DNA of 64,000 nucleotides, taken from Erythrocercus mccallii. Taxonomy: Eukaryota > Chordata > Aves > Passeriformes > Dicruridae. Of the stretch, positions 39,141 to 51,530 are shown piece by piece (position 1 is the stretch's first letter; the number at the start of each line of letters is the position of its first letter). Below the pieces are notes generated by a model. The model searched no databases and was not told where the DNA came from. It saw only the letters and a program-made list of their open reading frames with translations. The position numbers and the translations under genes are program-made. Location of the stretch: contig VZRG01001557.1 in assembly GCA_013397435.1 (NCBI GenBank), positions 62,001 to 126,000 on the forward strand. Direction: 5' to 3'.

Positions 39141-41858
39141 TGTAAACAGTGAGACAGCTGAGAATCACCAGAGAGCTATGTTGTTCCATAACTGGGTTTT
39201 TTCCAGGTTTGTAAGGTGACACAATCCTGATCACTACTGAATAATTTTACCATATTTACCACGTTCATAGCTATTCCCTAATCCTTCATGTTCAGAATGC
39301 CTGATCAAAACAAAAAGCTGATAAAATGCAACAAATCCTTTTAAGTTATTTTTCCTCAGTGTCCAAATTCTTCATTAGTAATATTTTTGGTATCTCATTG
39401 CATGAGAGCAGAATCAATACCCTATGGGCACAAGAGACTGACAGTGTTTTAAAAATTAAATTAAGTTTTAATAAAGAAAATATTATTTGTCTATTTCATT
39501 CACTTTTTCAGTCCAACTCAACAGGCCCTTATGATGAACAACATCAAATACATCTTGACTCTCCTTTTCTTGAAATATGTCCCTGCAGTATGTACCTCAG
39601 TTTGCTGATCTTTACAAGCATAATTATGTATTAAGTTTGAAGACACTTGTCACACTGGTGGCTAAAAGCTTTCACTTCCAAGCCTCCAAAAATCAAAATG
39701 CATTTCTGAAACAGCTCAGAAGTCTAACCTGTACCCAACTGCCAAAATAAACTGCAAAAGCAATTTTCATATCATATAATAAACACTTTATGTAAACTTG
39801 CTCAAAACCACACACAAACCACAACGATTACAGACTCAAAGGGCTTCTGTGCCAAAAGGCTCAATATCCTACTAGTAAATCTGCATGATAATTCTTTCCA
39901 AAAACTACTGCTTACTCTGCTTGGCTTTGGGCCATTTCGACTTATGAACAGGAAAAAAGTGATGCCCTGGAAAAGATACATACAGAAAGCCTGCACACAC
40001 TAAAAGCAGCAGATAAACACATTTTTAATGAAAATTCAAAAAATTACTTTAAAATGTTGAGTTGTAGGTAGGGAAGCAAAAAATCCACCACAATCCAGAT
40101 CCCACATACATCTGCACAGGTTCCTAATGAAAGCAGAAGTATCCATATGCCTAAAAGCCAAAATTTCTCAGAGCAAGAAACCAAGCAGAGAGTAAACACA
40201 AATCTCTAATATTTTCACTCTGCAACCTGAACATACTTTAGGTGCCAGGCAGCAAAAGATGAAGAGGAGATAAGTTTCAGCTGCGCTGAAAAAACAGGCA
40301 GCAAATGTTTTCAAACTGCATGTTGCTGTTCATGGTACAGGTTCAATCATGCAGCACAGGAGCTGTTCCAAGTGTTCCCTGACAGACGCAACTGTTCGAT
40401 ATACACAGCTAATGTTTCTAGCCATACTTCATGGTTTAATAGCTGTTCCTCGGGCTCTTACACAACTAGAAGTCATGCAAATACAGTGCATGGCTTTTAG
40501 CAATTTTTAAGACTATTTAAGGGTAGTCTTCCAAACAGGGAATTTTCCAGGCATGCAGATTATGAAGTATTTTAATAAGATTCACAGAATTCATACTCTA
40601 CTCCTCCACAGGCTGGCAGAAAATTTATAACATCACTACCTTTCTCGTACCCTCCTTCCAGAAAAATGTGCACAAGCACAAATAATATTTTTTTGGAAGT
40701 AGAGACTAGTAGTATTACAGGAAGAAATTAAATTCCACTATTCATAAAGGATATCAGAAACAATCATAAACACCCTCTAACTGTTTAAGCAATATTCTTT
40801 ACTGATACTGGCTGCATGTACACTCTTGTGCTACAGTTTTGTTCCTTGCACAGAACAGAAATTCAGTTAAAGACTTCAGTAAGTTTTTCAGGGGGTTATT
40901 TTGCTGGAATTTTTTTATTGTTGTTGGGAGGGTTTGGTCTGGTTTGGTTTTTGTAATTGAAATGCTAGAGTACGTTTCCTGTAATATTTTCTTTTCCCAT
41001 TTGGGAATGTCCTAGAAGTTGGTGACAAAGCCCAAATGCTTAGAGATGTGAGCTTTGAAATACTACAATGAAGGCTGGTTATTATGACAGCCCATGTTCA
41101 AGAAAACCACACCAGCTGCCAGACAATGCAGCAAGCAAGAGAGATTATTTGTCCAGGTGCAGAACCCCAGTCATTACAGAAGACATTAGAGAAATATCTT
41201 GACACACTTTCCCACCAAGGGACTGATAAAAGATATTACTTTTTCGTACATCATGGTGGCAAAAGGCTTGCATAAGAGCGATGATGCAGAGACTCAACCT
41301 AAACACAGTGACTGGGATAATGTGAACAGCAACTCAGGAGCTGTGATGTCAGGCTCTCCATTGAAAACATCGAAGGAGGAGTGTTTTAAGAATGAACATT
41401 TGGAGTATGTGTGTGCATTTCAGCAGCTCAGAAAACACTGTATATCATGCTTGCTTAAAACAGTTGTGAAAATACCTATGACTTACTATTTAAAAAAACT
41501 TCCTGCATCTTTCCTTAAGTGAAGTATGCATTCTTTGCCCACATTACACATCAAGCAACTTCCTGAAGGAAGCTTTATTTTAAGCCATCAAAGCACAAGA
41601 ACAACAGTATTTTTCCTATCAAGAATGGAGGATCTTCTCTTTATGCAAGGAATTCTAACAACCAAGCATTTACTGTACTTCACATACACAAACAAGAAAG
41701 AAATGGTTTAGAACAAGCATAGAAGAATGCAACTAGAAGGTGTTATGAAAAGGTGCTAAAGAAGGTATAACATAACAAAACAAACAAAACCCAGTAAAAC
41801 AAAGGTGGGGAAAAGCAGCACTATCTTACTAAAATATTCATGTAAAGGGAGCTCTCAA
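39141..41858. other. AT-rich non-coding DNA
   Basis: Contains a G/T-rich tract at about 40890-40955. No exon or repeat family is recognised. Confidence 0.5.
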
Positions 41859-42189
41859 TGTGCCATGATTTAACCCTAAGTCCCAGCAGCTCTCCATCAC
41901 TCTCCCCCTTTGGCAGTGGGATGTGATCGAGAATCAGGAAAGGTAAAACTTGTGTACTGAGATAAGAACAGTGTAGGAATTGAAATAAAGTAAAATATTA
42001 AAACACTAATGATGAAGTATTATAATTATAATGAATAGGGTGAAGAGGGGGTGGGCAGAAAGGGGTGACCCAGGAATAAAACCCAAGAGAAACAAGCGAT
42101 GCACAATACCATCATTCACCAAACACTGACTGATACACAGAGTGCCTGCCAGGAAGAAAATCAACCCTATTCTAGTCAAAACCAGGGCA
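41859..42189 (-). mobile_element. Internally deleted solo LTR
   Basis: The left end TGTGCCATGATTTAACCC and right end tctagtcaaaaccagggca match the two ends of a very common avian LTR read on its minus strand, where the element starts TG and its first bases read like tgccctggttttgac. The copy is only about 331 bp, shorter than the family as I remember it, so the middle appears deleted. Flanks CTCAA (41854-41858) and CTGAA (42190-42194) agree at four of five bases, consistent with a decayed 5-bp duplication. Confidence 0.6.
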
Positions 42190-45100
42190 CTGAAAAATTT
42201 GTAACATTCTCTCTTATTCTGGTACCCTACCTTCCTGTTAAGCCATCCACATCTTGCATCACATTAACAGTTACAACTCTTATGTTTAGATGACACATCA
42301 TTTGAACTTCTAATATGAAATAGATGCCATATGAGATCATTTAAAATATCTAACGTGCAAGAACTAACAAAAAATTTGCAAAGCTATTGGTTGAAAGAGA
42401 TTTAAAGCCTGCCTTTCTCAGGGAAAAAAAAAAGGAAAAAAAACTGGTCTAAAATATTCTGTCTGCTTGTGGATTTCATTTTGCCAAGATAATTTGTGGG
42501 TGAAAAAAGGACTGTATAAGCAGCAAAGCTAAACATAAAAAACAGAAAAAACCTCTGAATTTTTTAATTGAACACAGCTTTTCCAATAATTTACAATGTT
42601 TTCAATGCTTATTAACAGTCTTTAAAGAATTTTCTCATTTTAACCTTTCTGTGACAAGGCAAATATACTTCTCAATATCAGTATTTTGATGACTTAGACC
42701 AAAAAGATAATTTAGATTATTTCATAAGCAGATGTTGCAAAGCAGAGCATGCATTACTAAATTAAAGACATATCTTCTTGCTATTATTAAACTGAAATTT
42801 GTACTTTAGAGAATAGTCTGAATTTTTAATTTCCATGCTTTTGAATATTTTACACCTAAAATATGCCAGATTAGGATCAAGTTGGTCATACTCTATGAAC
42901 TACAATCAAAATAACTGCATATTAATTTTGTATTATATGTTTTCTTTAAAATAGACTTGTTTCAGTCTCACATTATCTTTAAATACTTATGTTGGGGGCA
43001 GGGGGTGGCAGTATATTAACACTTTGTAGCATCCACTTGAGCTGCCCTGATGCTGGCACCTAAAAGGCACACCTCCAAAGAACCATTTCAGGCCATAAAA
43101 TCGTAATTTCCAGTTCCTGTAAATACTACAAGGTAAAAGTGAAATAAAAATATAAAAGTGATAGTCACAGAGCATGGCTTAAAATGAATGCAGCTTATCT
43201 GAAAATAATAGTTAAGGAAGTACATTTGCATTTATTTCCCAAATAAATCCAATAAATATGCAACTCATATCTCTTATAACCAACTTCTTGAAACAAACGT
43301 TTGTTATATGTCTGTTAACATTAAACTATAATTATTATAATCTATTCAAAGTGCAACTAATTTATGTAAAAAACAAAGCCTCCTATCTTCCTTTATAATT
43401 CACAAGTAGTAAAACTAACATACCAGCATTATAATAAATAATTCTGATATGCTAAAGATAATTGCAATCTCATGCAATTCTTCAAACATGCAAAGTAACA
43501 GATTTACAAGACTGTGGTAATTCTAACCATCAAGCCATTTCTTCATATTGCACTTAGACCAAATTAAAATGGAGATGTTCCAAAGACAGTTTCTGGTTTC
43601 CGTGGGGTTTTGTTTTTTGTTTGTTTGTTTGTTTTCTTTAATCTATCAAAATCAATTGTAACTCTTGAAAAGTCTCCACATACTGAACATGCTTCACTTG
43701 TTCCTACCAAGAAGCTATCTTTCCATCTCCCTCTATTTTATATGGTTATAAAGCTGTGAAGGCATCACCATGTCATAAATAAAAAAACTAGCGTCTCTCA
43801 CCAGGCATTCCAGAATTAAATATGACTCTCACTGTAAAGCCACATTAACTGCTCTCCAGTTCGCAAACAAAACCACAAATACCACACAGAGATGGTATAA
43901 CTATGCACAACTGCTAAAAGCACAAAAGTTTGTATGTGTCAATATGAACATACAATTCTACTACAACTGCTCAGCATATACAGAATTAAGTAGAATCACT
44001 TATAATTCAGCTTTCTACTGCACTTAACTGACACCTCACATAATCTTCACAAGAAGTCCAACTCCTCACATTCTGCAATCAACTAGGCTTGAAAACTGGC
44101 ACTAATCCTTTCAGCAGAAGTTTCAGTTTCTCCAAACTAAAAAACTTAGCAAATGCAGTTATCTGCCAAAATAAGCACGTTCCATTTCCCCTCTTGATCC
44201 CCCTTGTCTGCACCTTAAAAAATTACTAAAGACTTAGCAACAGAAGGAGAAAAAGCAGTATTAAACAGACTTAGCAAAGTTCATCAGATGACACCCAAAT
44301 AACAAAGATGTTTAAGAGAAAAGCTGTTTTCACCAGTTATGGACATAGCACCGTGTCTTAAATAGAGCACAACTTCAAAAACTTTCCAAATATTGCAAAA
44401 CCCGAGAATGTCAATACAGACCTAAAAAAACCAAACCAAACCAAAAAACCAATCAAACAAAAAACCCACCACCCTAACAATTTCCACTACAGAGACACTT
44501 TTCCTAGCTGACAACTTTTCCTCTAGGTGAGTTACTCTTTTTCACCAAGGAGATGCAGGTACCCCAGTTGAGGCAAAATACTTTATGGACAGTGAAATGC
44601 CTTCTAAGATCAGGATCAATTTTCTAAATGAAGTAAAGAATCAGCAGCATTTCTAGTCCAATATCCTTTCACATTTGACAGCTATGAATGGAGACTTTCC
44701 ATTCTGTTGATGCATACTGGAAAAAAACCACAAAAGAAAACAACACCAAAAGAGACCCAGCTACCACTGAATATTTTCCTGCTGGGAGAAAAGACATAGC
44801 AAACATTCTCTTAACCTTGCATGTAAAGTACAGCAATTTCACTGCCCCTCAATGTTTGAAGATTAGATCACAATACAAGTTTTTATCAAAAGTTGATGTA
44901 TTAGGATCAAGAGTACAACTAAGAGCATGCTCAGCAAAACAATCCAAATTTGGCCCTGATGCCTGAGTTTGGTTCATCACTTTTCCCTCTGGTGACAAAT
45001 ACTGACTGAAAAAGACTCTTCATTAAGAGTCTTTTCCTTTGGAGAAAAGCAAGCAAAGAAACAAACAATCCTCAGGCCCAATCTAAAAATCTCCTGGATT

Positions 45101-46579
45101 TGTTTGTAAATTATGACACTATTTCAAAATCGTAAGATGAATCACATATCATACTACCTGAAAATGTTTTACGTATTTTTTAGACGATGATTAGCAACAA
45201 GGATTCACCTGCTGCTGTGACTTAAGCATACTGTAAAACTAACCTTTCAATGTGGGTGTCTGCAAGGCTTTTTTGAGCAAAATCGTTCTGGCTATTGCAA
45301 TCATTAAATACAGGACTTTTAACAGCTTTTAAACACAGGATCTGTGCTAGTGAATACCAAAACTTCAGAATAAACCCCCCAAAAAAGTTACTTTCTGGAG
45401 AATAAAAAGTCCAGTATTCCCTAATCCAACACTAAGGTCTTTGCACACTAGGCCTGTGATGAATTTATTATATAGTAAAGGTTACAGTTCTTTTCTCCAT
45501 CATGACTTTCCAAATCATGGAAAATACAAAAGCTTTTATCTCCCAACAGTAGCATACTAGGTCAATTTGTCTACAGGATTGCTAAGCGCTTAAGAAGATT
45601 AGGAGAGGTTTTGAGATCAGGCTTTAAGATAAGGTTATCATCTACATCAGGAATGTCCGTGCAATTTTGAAACAAGAGGTTTAAATAGAGCTTCATCAGA
45701 TAAAACTTCCATTTCCAAATAACGTATACTTGAAAAATATTTTTCTCCTATATATTTCATTTGGAACGCCTGGGAGAGACTAATCTGCTCCATGTATTGT
45801 GTGGTCTCAGGACATAGCAAAAGCTGCTTTTGAACTATATAATACAAGGCAAAGGTAAAAATTCAAGTTCTCCCTCAGCTTCCTGCATTGTAATCCCTAC
45901 TGTTGTCAATCATGAATTTCAAGAGGAGCTGGTCTATAAAACCTACTTCATTTCAGAGCAAGATTTCTATCAGTATAAATATCCATACCACAGACTCTGG
46001 TAAATCACCCAACTAAGTGCCCAAGACATAAGCATCACTAAAAATACATACTAAGAAAAGACTTAATTAGACACCTCACTTCTTCACCCTCCAGGCCCGA
46101 AGAACAGTGTCTTGTTTTCTGACCTTCTCCCATACCACTTCCTAATTAGTAACTTCACATATGCATAAACAACTTCATTCTGGCTGCCATTCACAAAGAA
46201 CAGCTTAGGAAAACATCCCAGGCCCTGATCCCAAAACCACACAGACACGCATTTAAATATAAGCATGTGGGAAACTCCAGCACAGCCTTGGAAGTGGCTC
46301 TTGTGTTCGACTATAAACAAGCACATCAACCCATACGTCGGGACCACAGTCCTGAAAACATCGAAGCTTCAGGATGAACGAGCCACATGTCTAAAACCAG
46401 CTCCTCAGAGAGACCCTGCTGTGGGGTGGTTTCTAAGAGGAAATCCAAAAACGTCTCTGGAACTGACGATGAGAGCCCCGAAGACACTCAACGGCGGTCT
46501 CACAAGGCAAAAGCCTGACTCGCAATCAGCATTTTGTAGCACCACGCAAGAACTTGATATGAGCCGTCACTGTGCCCTG
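42190..46579. other. AT-rich non-coding DNA leading into the CpG-island shore
   Basis: Repeat-poor. It includes T/G-rich (43603-43640) and A/C-rich (44427-44475) tracts. From about 46310 CpG dinucleotides begin to appear (acgtcggg, aacgagc, acgatgag), marking the island shore. Confidence 0.5.
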
Positions 46580-47293
46580 TGAATTCCCGCAGTTACCAGC
46601 AGCCCGCTGCGAGGGGCGGAGCCTGGCCCCGGGCACGGATCCGGACACGGACACATCGCCCCCTCTCTCTCCCTCACACTCACACACACTCCCTTCCAGG
46701 AGCGGAGCGCAGCCGACAGGCTGCAGAAAGCCGGCGGCTGCTGCGCAAGGGAGGCAGGGCGGCAGAGCCGGCGAGGCCCCAGCGCTGCCCAAGGGACATC
46801 GAAGTGTGATGAGACGCAGGCGGGAGGTCGAGCGCTCACGGTGGCCCGCACAGCGCAATCCCTGGAGCTGCACCGGCGGGCAGGGGCGCGGGGCTGTGGA
46901 GCGCCGGCGGCAGCAGCGCGGGCATGACCGGCACTGCGGGCCGCCCGCGCTTCGCACCGCCGCATCCCGACCGACCGTCGGGGAAAGAGCCAGCGCCGCG
47001 CCGGGCACCGGCTCAAAGGCGGCCTCGAGCACTTTGCTGTCGGCCGGACGACACATGGCCTGCCGCCAGCCGCCGCCGCCGCGATTCGCCTCGCCGTGCA
47101 CAGAACAGCGGGAGTTTGCCCTCCCTCTTATCCCGTCCCCCTCTTGACCCGTCCCGCCTGTGGCCCCCACCCGGAGACGGACCGTGGGCATTGCGGAGGG
47201 CAACTCCGCGGCCCTGCGGGCCGGCTGCGCTGCCGGCCGGGGGTGCGACGCCCGGACCCGCTCCCAGTCCCCCGGGGCCCCTCTGCCGCTCAC

Positions 47294-47459
47294 CTGGTGG
47301 CGGGGCTCTGGCGCCCGGGGCGCCGCGGGGTGCGCCGTGCCCGGCGGGGCTGCCCCGGCCCTGGCTCCGCGCTCCCGCCTCCGGCAAGCTCGGCCCGTGG
47401 AGGGGCGGCGGCGGGCAGAGGGCGGCGGGCGGCGGTAAGCGACCGGAACCGCCGCTCAT
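47294..47459 (-). CDS. Candidate first coding exon, unidentified gene (partial)
   Basis: On the minus strand an ATG at 47459-47457, in a fair Kozak context (G at -3), opens a 55-codon frame. It ends one base into a codon at a near-ideal splice donor, CAG|GTGAGC. The peptide begins MSGGSGRLPPP and is rich in Pro, Gly, Ala and Arg, so it looks disordered; no domain, signal peptide or membrane segment is seen. The frame stays open upstream of this ATG, so an earlier start cannot be excluded. The following exon should lie to the left and start in phase 1, but I could not identify it. The exon may also be entirely untranslated. The gene is not recognised. The donor is the solid part; the coding claim is inference. 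Confidence 0.3.
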
Positions 47460-47999
47460 GGCGAGTCCCGGGAAGCCGGAGCAGGAGCGGACACGGGCGC
47501 GGGTCTGGGGGAGTGCCGGGAGAAGGGAGGCAGCCGAGGGGGAGGTGGAGGCGGCGACGGCGGCCCCACCAGCGGGGGAGGAGGCAACGGAGGAGGCGGG
47601 GGGCGGCGGAGGGGAGGAGAAGGCAGGCAGGAAGGGGGCGGCGGAAGAAGCCACCCATCTGCCGCGCCGGCCCGCCTCGCCGGCCTCACGGAGGTGCCTC
47701 TCGCCGCCGCTCTCCTCTCCACGCGTGGCGACACCGCGGTCCCGCTGGCGGGCAGGAGCATGGAACCAGGCGTCGTGCTGCGCCCCGGGGATCGCCGAGC
47801 GGGCGGCCACCGGCATTGCTGCCCTTTCCGGCCGGCCGCCCGGCGGGCGGCGGCCGCCGCCCAAGGAGCAGCTCCACCGCGGGAACGGCGGAGCGGTCAG
47901 CCCCAGCGTGGGTGGCACAGGCGGCGTGGGGAGCCTCCGGCCGGGACGCAGCCCACCGCCGGGCGGGCGGGCCGGTGCCCAGCCGTGGCGGCCGCTCCA

Positions 48000-48532
48000 G
48001 CGGCGCAGCTGCTTACTGCTGCCGCCGAGGAGGAGGAGGAAGTCTCCCCGCCTGCTTTCTCTCTTCCTGCCTCCCTCCTTCCCTCCCTGACTCTAGCCCT
48101 GGCGGCCCGCCGGCGGTCCGGCGCCTCCCCAAGGCCTCTCGCCGCTCGCAGCAGCGCTGCCGCAGGGCGTGACGGCCCGCGGGGCGCGCATAGGCGCGGC
48201 CGCCCCGCACTGCGGCGGTGCCCCGTCGGGACAGCGGGAGCGGCGTCCGTGCCGGGACCCCCGATGGGCCATAGCCCTCTCCGAGCAACCCCTGCACGCA
48301 GAGCCCGGAACCATCCTCGCCCTGTCCCGCATTCCGTCTCCGCAGGCAAAGGCGCCGCCGCGGGCCCTTCGCCCTCACTGTCCGGCTCCGCGCTCTCCGA
48401 GTCGGCACGGCGCTCCGGGGACGGGGGCGACGGCCCGGAGGCAGGGGCAAAGGTCGCGATCGACGGGCGAGTGGCCCCAACACGCACGTGTATGGAGTGG
48501 GGACCGCCCCATGCAGGCGTCAGCGGGGGGCG
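48000..48532 (+). other. Candidate first exon of a rightward transcript (start unknown)
   Basis: The right edge of the CpG island ends in GGGGGGCG|GTGAGTAC, an excellent plus-strand 5' splice site at 48533. Immediately after it, composition falls back to AT-rich. The exon start given here is arbitrary because no TSS can be read. In-frame ATGs before the donor include 48264 (frame ending in phase 2) and 48511 (M-Q-A-S-A-G-G, ending in phase 1). Neither has a strong context and neither peptide is recognised. The exon may be 5' UTR only. Confidence 0.4.
48485..48490. promoter_or_regulatory. CACGTG E-box
   Basis: A palindromic CACGTG within the island edge, 43 bases before the plus donor. It is a possible site for bHLH-ZIP factors (USF/MYC/CLOCK type). 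One such hexamer is also expected by chance in 2 kb of this composition. Confidence 0.3.
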
Positions 48533-48644
48533 GTGAGTACCGATCACTCACAGGGACACACCGCGCCTGCCGGTATATGCAAAAAAGTCAAGGATGTCGG
48601 TAAAGGGATAGGTTAAGGACAGGGATGTCCTTAAGCCGTCACGG

Positions 48645-48652
48645 TGACGTCG
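48645..48652. promoter_or_regulatory. CRE-like TGACGTCG
   Basis: Differs from the palindromic CREB/ATF site by the last base and lies just downstream of the island. Functional only if a nearby TSS uses it; inference. Confidence 0.25.
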
Positions 48653-49980
48653 ATTTCGTTGTCAGATGAACAACATTCTAGCAAATCCGTTGGCATGAGA
48701 AGACACCAGGAACGCGGCTAGGAGTTTGTCTGAAAGTGAGGGAAATGCCTCTTGTGCCTGCATCCATGCGTCTCTGCCATGCGGGGAAACAGCTGCGTGT
48801 GCAGAGCGAGCCCAGCAGGTTTGGTTCTCAGGAATAGTGGAATAATGGGAAAAGTGACACATGCATTAACAAAGAAAATTCACAGTGAAATTTACTACCT
48901 AGAGGGGTGCATTTGCTGTTCTCAGTGGAACAGTAGTAATTCTCTAAATGTTTAGACAGAATTTGTTTCATTCTGCACATCACAGCAGTGCTGCCTTCTC
49001 CTGTGCAATGCTGTCAGTGAGAAATGTTTCCACGAATCCTGCATTTGCCAGCATTGCTCTGGTGTGATAGTATTTTCCCTTGCTTCGTGTCATTTGGTTG
49101 AGGTTTTCATCCAGTGTGGGAGCAGATGACCATCACTCCCCAGAGGATTAACAACTCAGGGGTTTGTAGCAAACTATAGGTGTGATTCTTGTGTCCCAAC
49201 AACTCTGTAAGGTCATTCAAAACTTCTTGATTTGTTTGCTTAGGCTTCATGGAGTGTTTCAGGTCTCCAGCCCTGAAATTGGAAACAATTTCTACAGCTC
49301 CTATCTCCTGATTCTGTGAAACATGAGGAAGTACTTTCCTGTCACATTTTCCACTTTTCTGAGGTGTCTGCACTTTCAGATTGCTGCTCTCTGGCATGCA
49401 CATGCAGCCTGCATGAAGCTCTTGGCAGTTCACAGCTATCAGAAAGTGATGCACAGAGCCACTATTGCTTTTGTGATGATTCATTTTTCACTCACTTCCT
49501 GCGGGGAAGTTGCTTTAAAACTACTCCTATGTTGAAGGTAATACTTAAAAGTGCATTGTGGCACAGACTTCCTTTTTTGCCTCCAGAAATGGCAAATTTG
49601 AATACTAATTATACACTACAGGAAAAGGTGTGAAAATAGCACCAGTCCTTCAGCTAAGACAGTCTTTCTAATCTTTTTATATGTAGATTGTCTTCCAGAA
49701 ATAAGCAAATAAAATATATTTCTGCAGTATGAAATTACTTCAACTGTTAGTCTAACACACATTCCAGAAGGCCGTCTGGAAGATCAGGAAGGCGCTGTTT
49801 CTGTGCAATTTGGAGCAGGAGTCTTGCAGACATAACCTGACAACCTGACAGTTGCAGTGCACTGCACTTCATTTTTTTCTGGAGCTTTGTTGTTCCACTT
49901 TCCCATTAGTTCTGAATTTAAATAAATCCTTTTCCAAATAACATCATTACAAAAACTAGATCCAGATTTTTTTTTCCTAG

Positions 49981-50037
49981 AGTAATTTTACTCAAGTATG
50001 ATAAGAGATACTACCTTCAGTCTAATACCCTGTTAGG
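49981..50037 (+). other. Candidate 57-nt exon (hypothetical)
   Basis: The segment is preceded by a strong acceptor (a run of nine T's, then ttcctag) and followed by a consensus donor (AGG|GTAAGT). Only one of the three frames is open, reading VILLKYDKRYYLQSNTLLG in phase 2 to phase 2. The peptide matches nothing I know. Vertebrate introns contain many such pseudo-exons, so this is a candidate only. Confidence 0.2.
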
Positions 50038-50739
50038 GTAAGTGCCACATTTGGAAAACATGCATGCTTTTAGCAGTGTACAAAAAGGCTTCAGATCTGC
50101 TTGAGGTCTTCAGGTACTTAAAGACAAGGTTTTGTCTAAGGTTTAAAACAACTGTTAACTTGTTTTTCTAAGCAGAAACATACTGATGGCTACCCATGGC
50201 ACTCCTTGGTAGTTTATATCAAACACATCCAGGGAAAAGTTATAAAAAGCTTTTTTTTCCTGCTTTGTTGTGATTTTTTTTTTGTTTTAAACTTTACAAA
50301 CTTGCAATGCTGCCTAAAAACCAGTACAAAACTGGAGTCTAGATTTCCATACCTCTCCCAGTGGTCTGGAATATTCAGTTATATGTATGATTTTCAGGGT
50401 TCTTACTGTGATACAGTGGTGAAAACTGAAAGAATTAGATAAATTGTTTCACTAAAAATCTAGAAATTTAAACATCCACTGTGCCCAGAGCATCTCTTAA
50501 AAGAGGATAGACACTGAAGTGCCTCGGAAGTGGTGTCACTGAAGTGGTGTGAAGTGAAGTCTGGCATAAACCAGACTTTGTAATGGGATGATGTCTACTG
50601 TAAATATTTTGTTACCTCTGTTTTGTTTCTGTTGGTGCTGCTGAAGTCCCTGATGGTTAGAAAAAGAAAATTACTGCAAGTAAGGCTGGCAATATTGAAA
50701 AACCTGGAAAAAATTACGGACCTTGAAAATTGATATGAT

Positions 50740-51530
50740 AACTGACCCATGGAATGCCTCAAAGACATTGGGGAGTATTCATCTGAAGAGGTGAGACAAT
50801 CTGTAACCCAGGTGCAGTGTCCATGCAGCAATGCCCACAGCATGGGTAACAGCAACAGCTGGAAACCACTGTGCAGCAGAAACACTGTGGTCTAATCACT
50901 GTCATAGAGATGTGGAGGGACACTGCATCAGTGGCTATAAACTGTTCAGAAGGGACAGGCAAGGAAGGAGGAGCGGGTGGCAGTGGGGATGATGTTACCC
51001 TCTGTGTGAAAAATGGATCAGCTACAGAGAGCTGCCATGGAAAACCAGCAGTGAACAGGTAAAATGGGTAAAAATTGGGGTCAAGCCAACAAGGGAAACC
51101 TCATGTTTGATACTTACTACAGGCCACAATATCTAGGGGAGGATGTTAATGAAATGTTTTTACCTCAGCTACAGGAATATTCATATTCCATGCTCTGATC
51201 CTGATGGGGGGCTTCAACCACTCTGACCATACTGGGAAAGCAGGACAGCAAGATGTAAGGAGGCCAGGAGCCTCCTGGAAGGCATTGGGGTCTTAATCCA
51301 GGTGATAGACAGCCCATCCAGAGGAGAAGCTTTACCATAATAATAAGAATAAGGACTTCTGCAGATACGTTACCAGAAAAGGAGACCTAAGAAAGTGTAA
51401 GCCTCCAATAAATAAGACAAGATAACTGTTCAAATAAAGAAAAGGCTGAGGCATTCAGTATTTTTTTTGCTTCAGTTTTCAGTGATAAACTGTCTTCCCA
51501 CATTTCTCAAGTCCCTTGTACCTAGTCTAA
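50740..51530 (+). mobile_element. CR1 LINE interior fragment (endonuclease region)
   Basis: Plus-oriented CR1 ORF2 blocks are clear: 'ctgttcagaagggacaggcaaggaaggaggag', 'tgatacttactacaggccacaa', 'gatggggggcttcaacca' and 'ggccaggagcctcctggaaggcattggggt'. After about 51300 it jumps to the linker block 'aaaaggctgaggcattcagtattttttttgcttcag', implying an internal deletion. All frames are broken. Confidence 0.8.

Larger units (their letters stand above)
46580..48545. promoter_or_regulatory. CpG island, probable bidirectional promoter
   Basis: About 2 kb of very GC-rich sequence dense in CpG stands out sharply from AT-rich, CpG-poor flanks. It holds many GC-box-like GGGCGG/CCGCCC motifs and no convincing TATA box. 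Outward-facing splice donors occur on both strands: minus donor read as CAG|GTGAGC at 47293 and plus donor GCG|GTGAGTAC at 48533. This arrangement, about 1.2 kb apart, is what a head-to-head promoter looks like. Such islands mark promoters of broadly expressed vertebrate genes (established knowledge). The large overlapping open frames here (up to 388 residues, all Arg/Pro/Gly/Ala-rich, on both strands) come from the lack of A/T-rich stop codons and are not evidence of coding. TSS positions are not visible from sequence. Confidence 0.85.
48546..50739. other. Non-coding DNA (probable first intron of rightward transcript)
   Basis: GC-content decays to AT-rich. It holds one short plus-strand exon candidate (49981-50037, listed separately). 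The other open frames have no protein features. Confidence 0.45.

Noticed and set aside
46526..48603. Large overlapping open frames of up to 388 residues on both strands
   Set aside because: All lie in the CpG island, where stop codons are rare. They are Arg/Pro/Gly/Ala-rich in every frame, overlap each other and show no domain. Only the segment ending at a clean donor was kept as a low-confidence exon.
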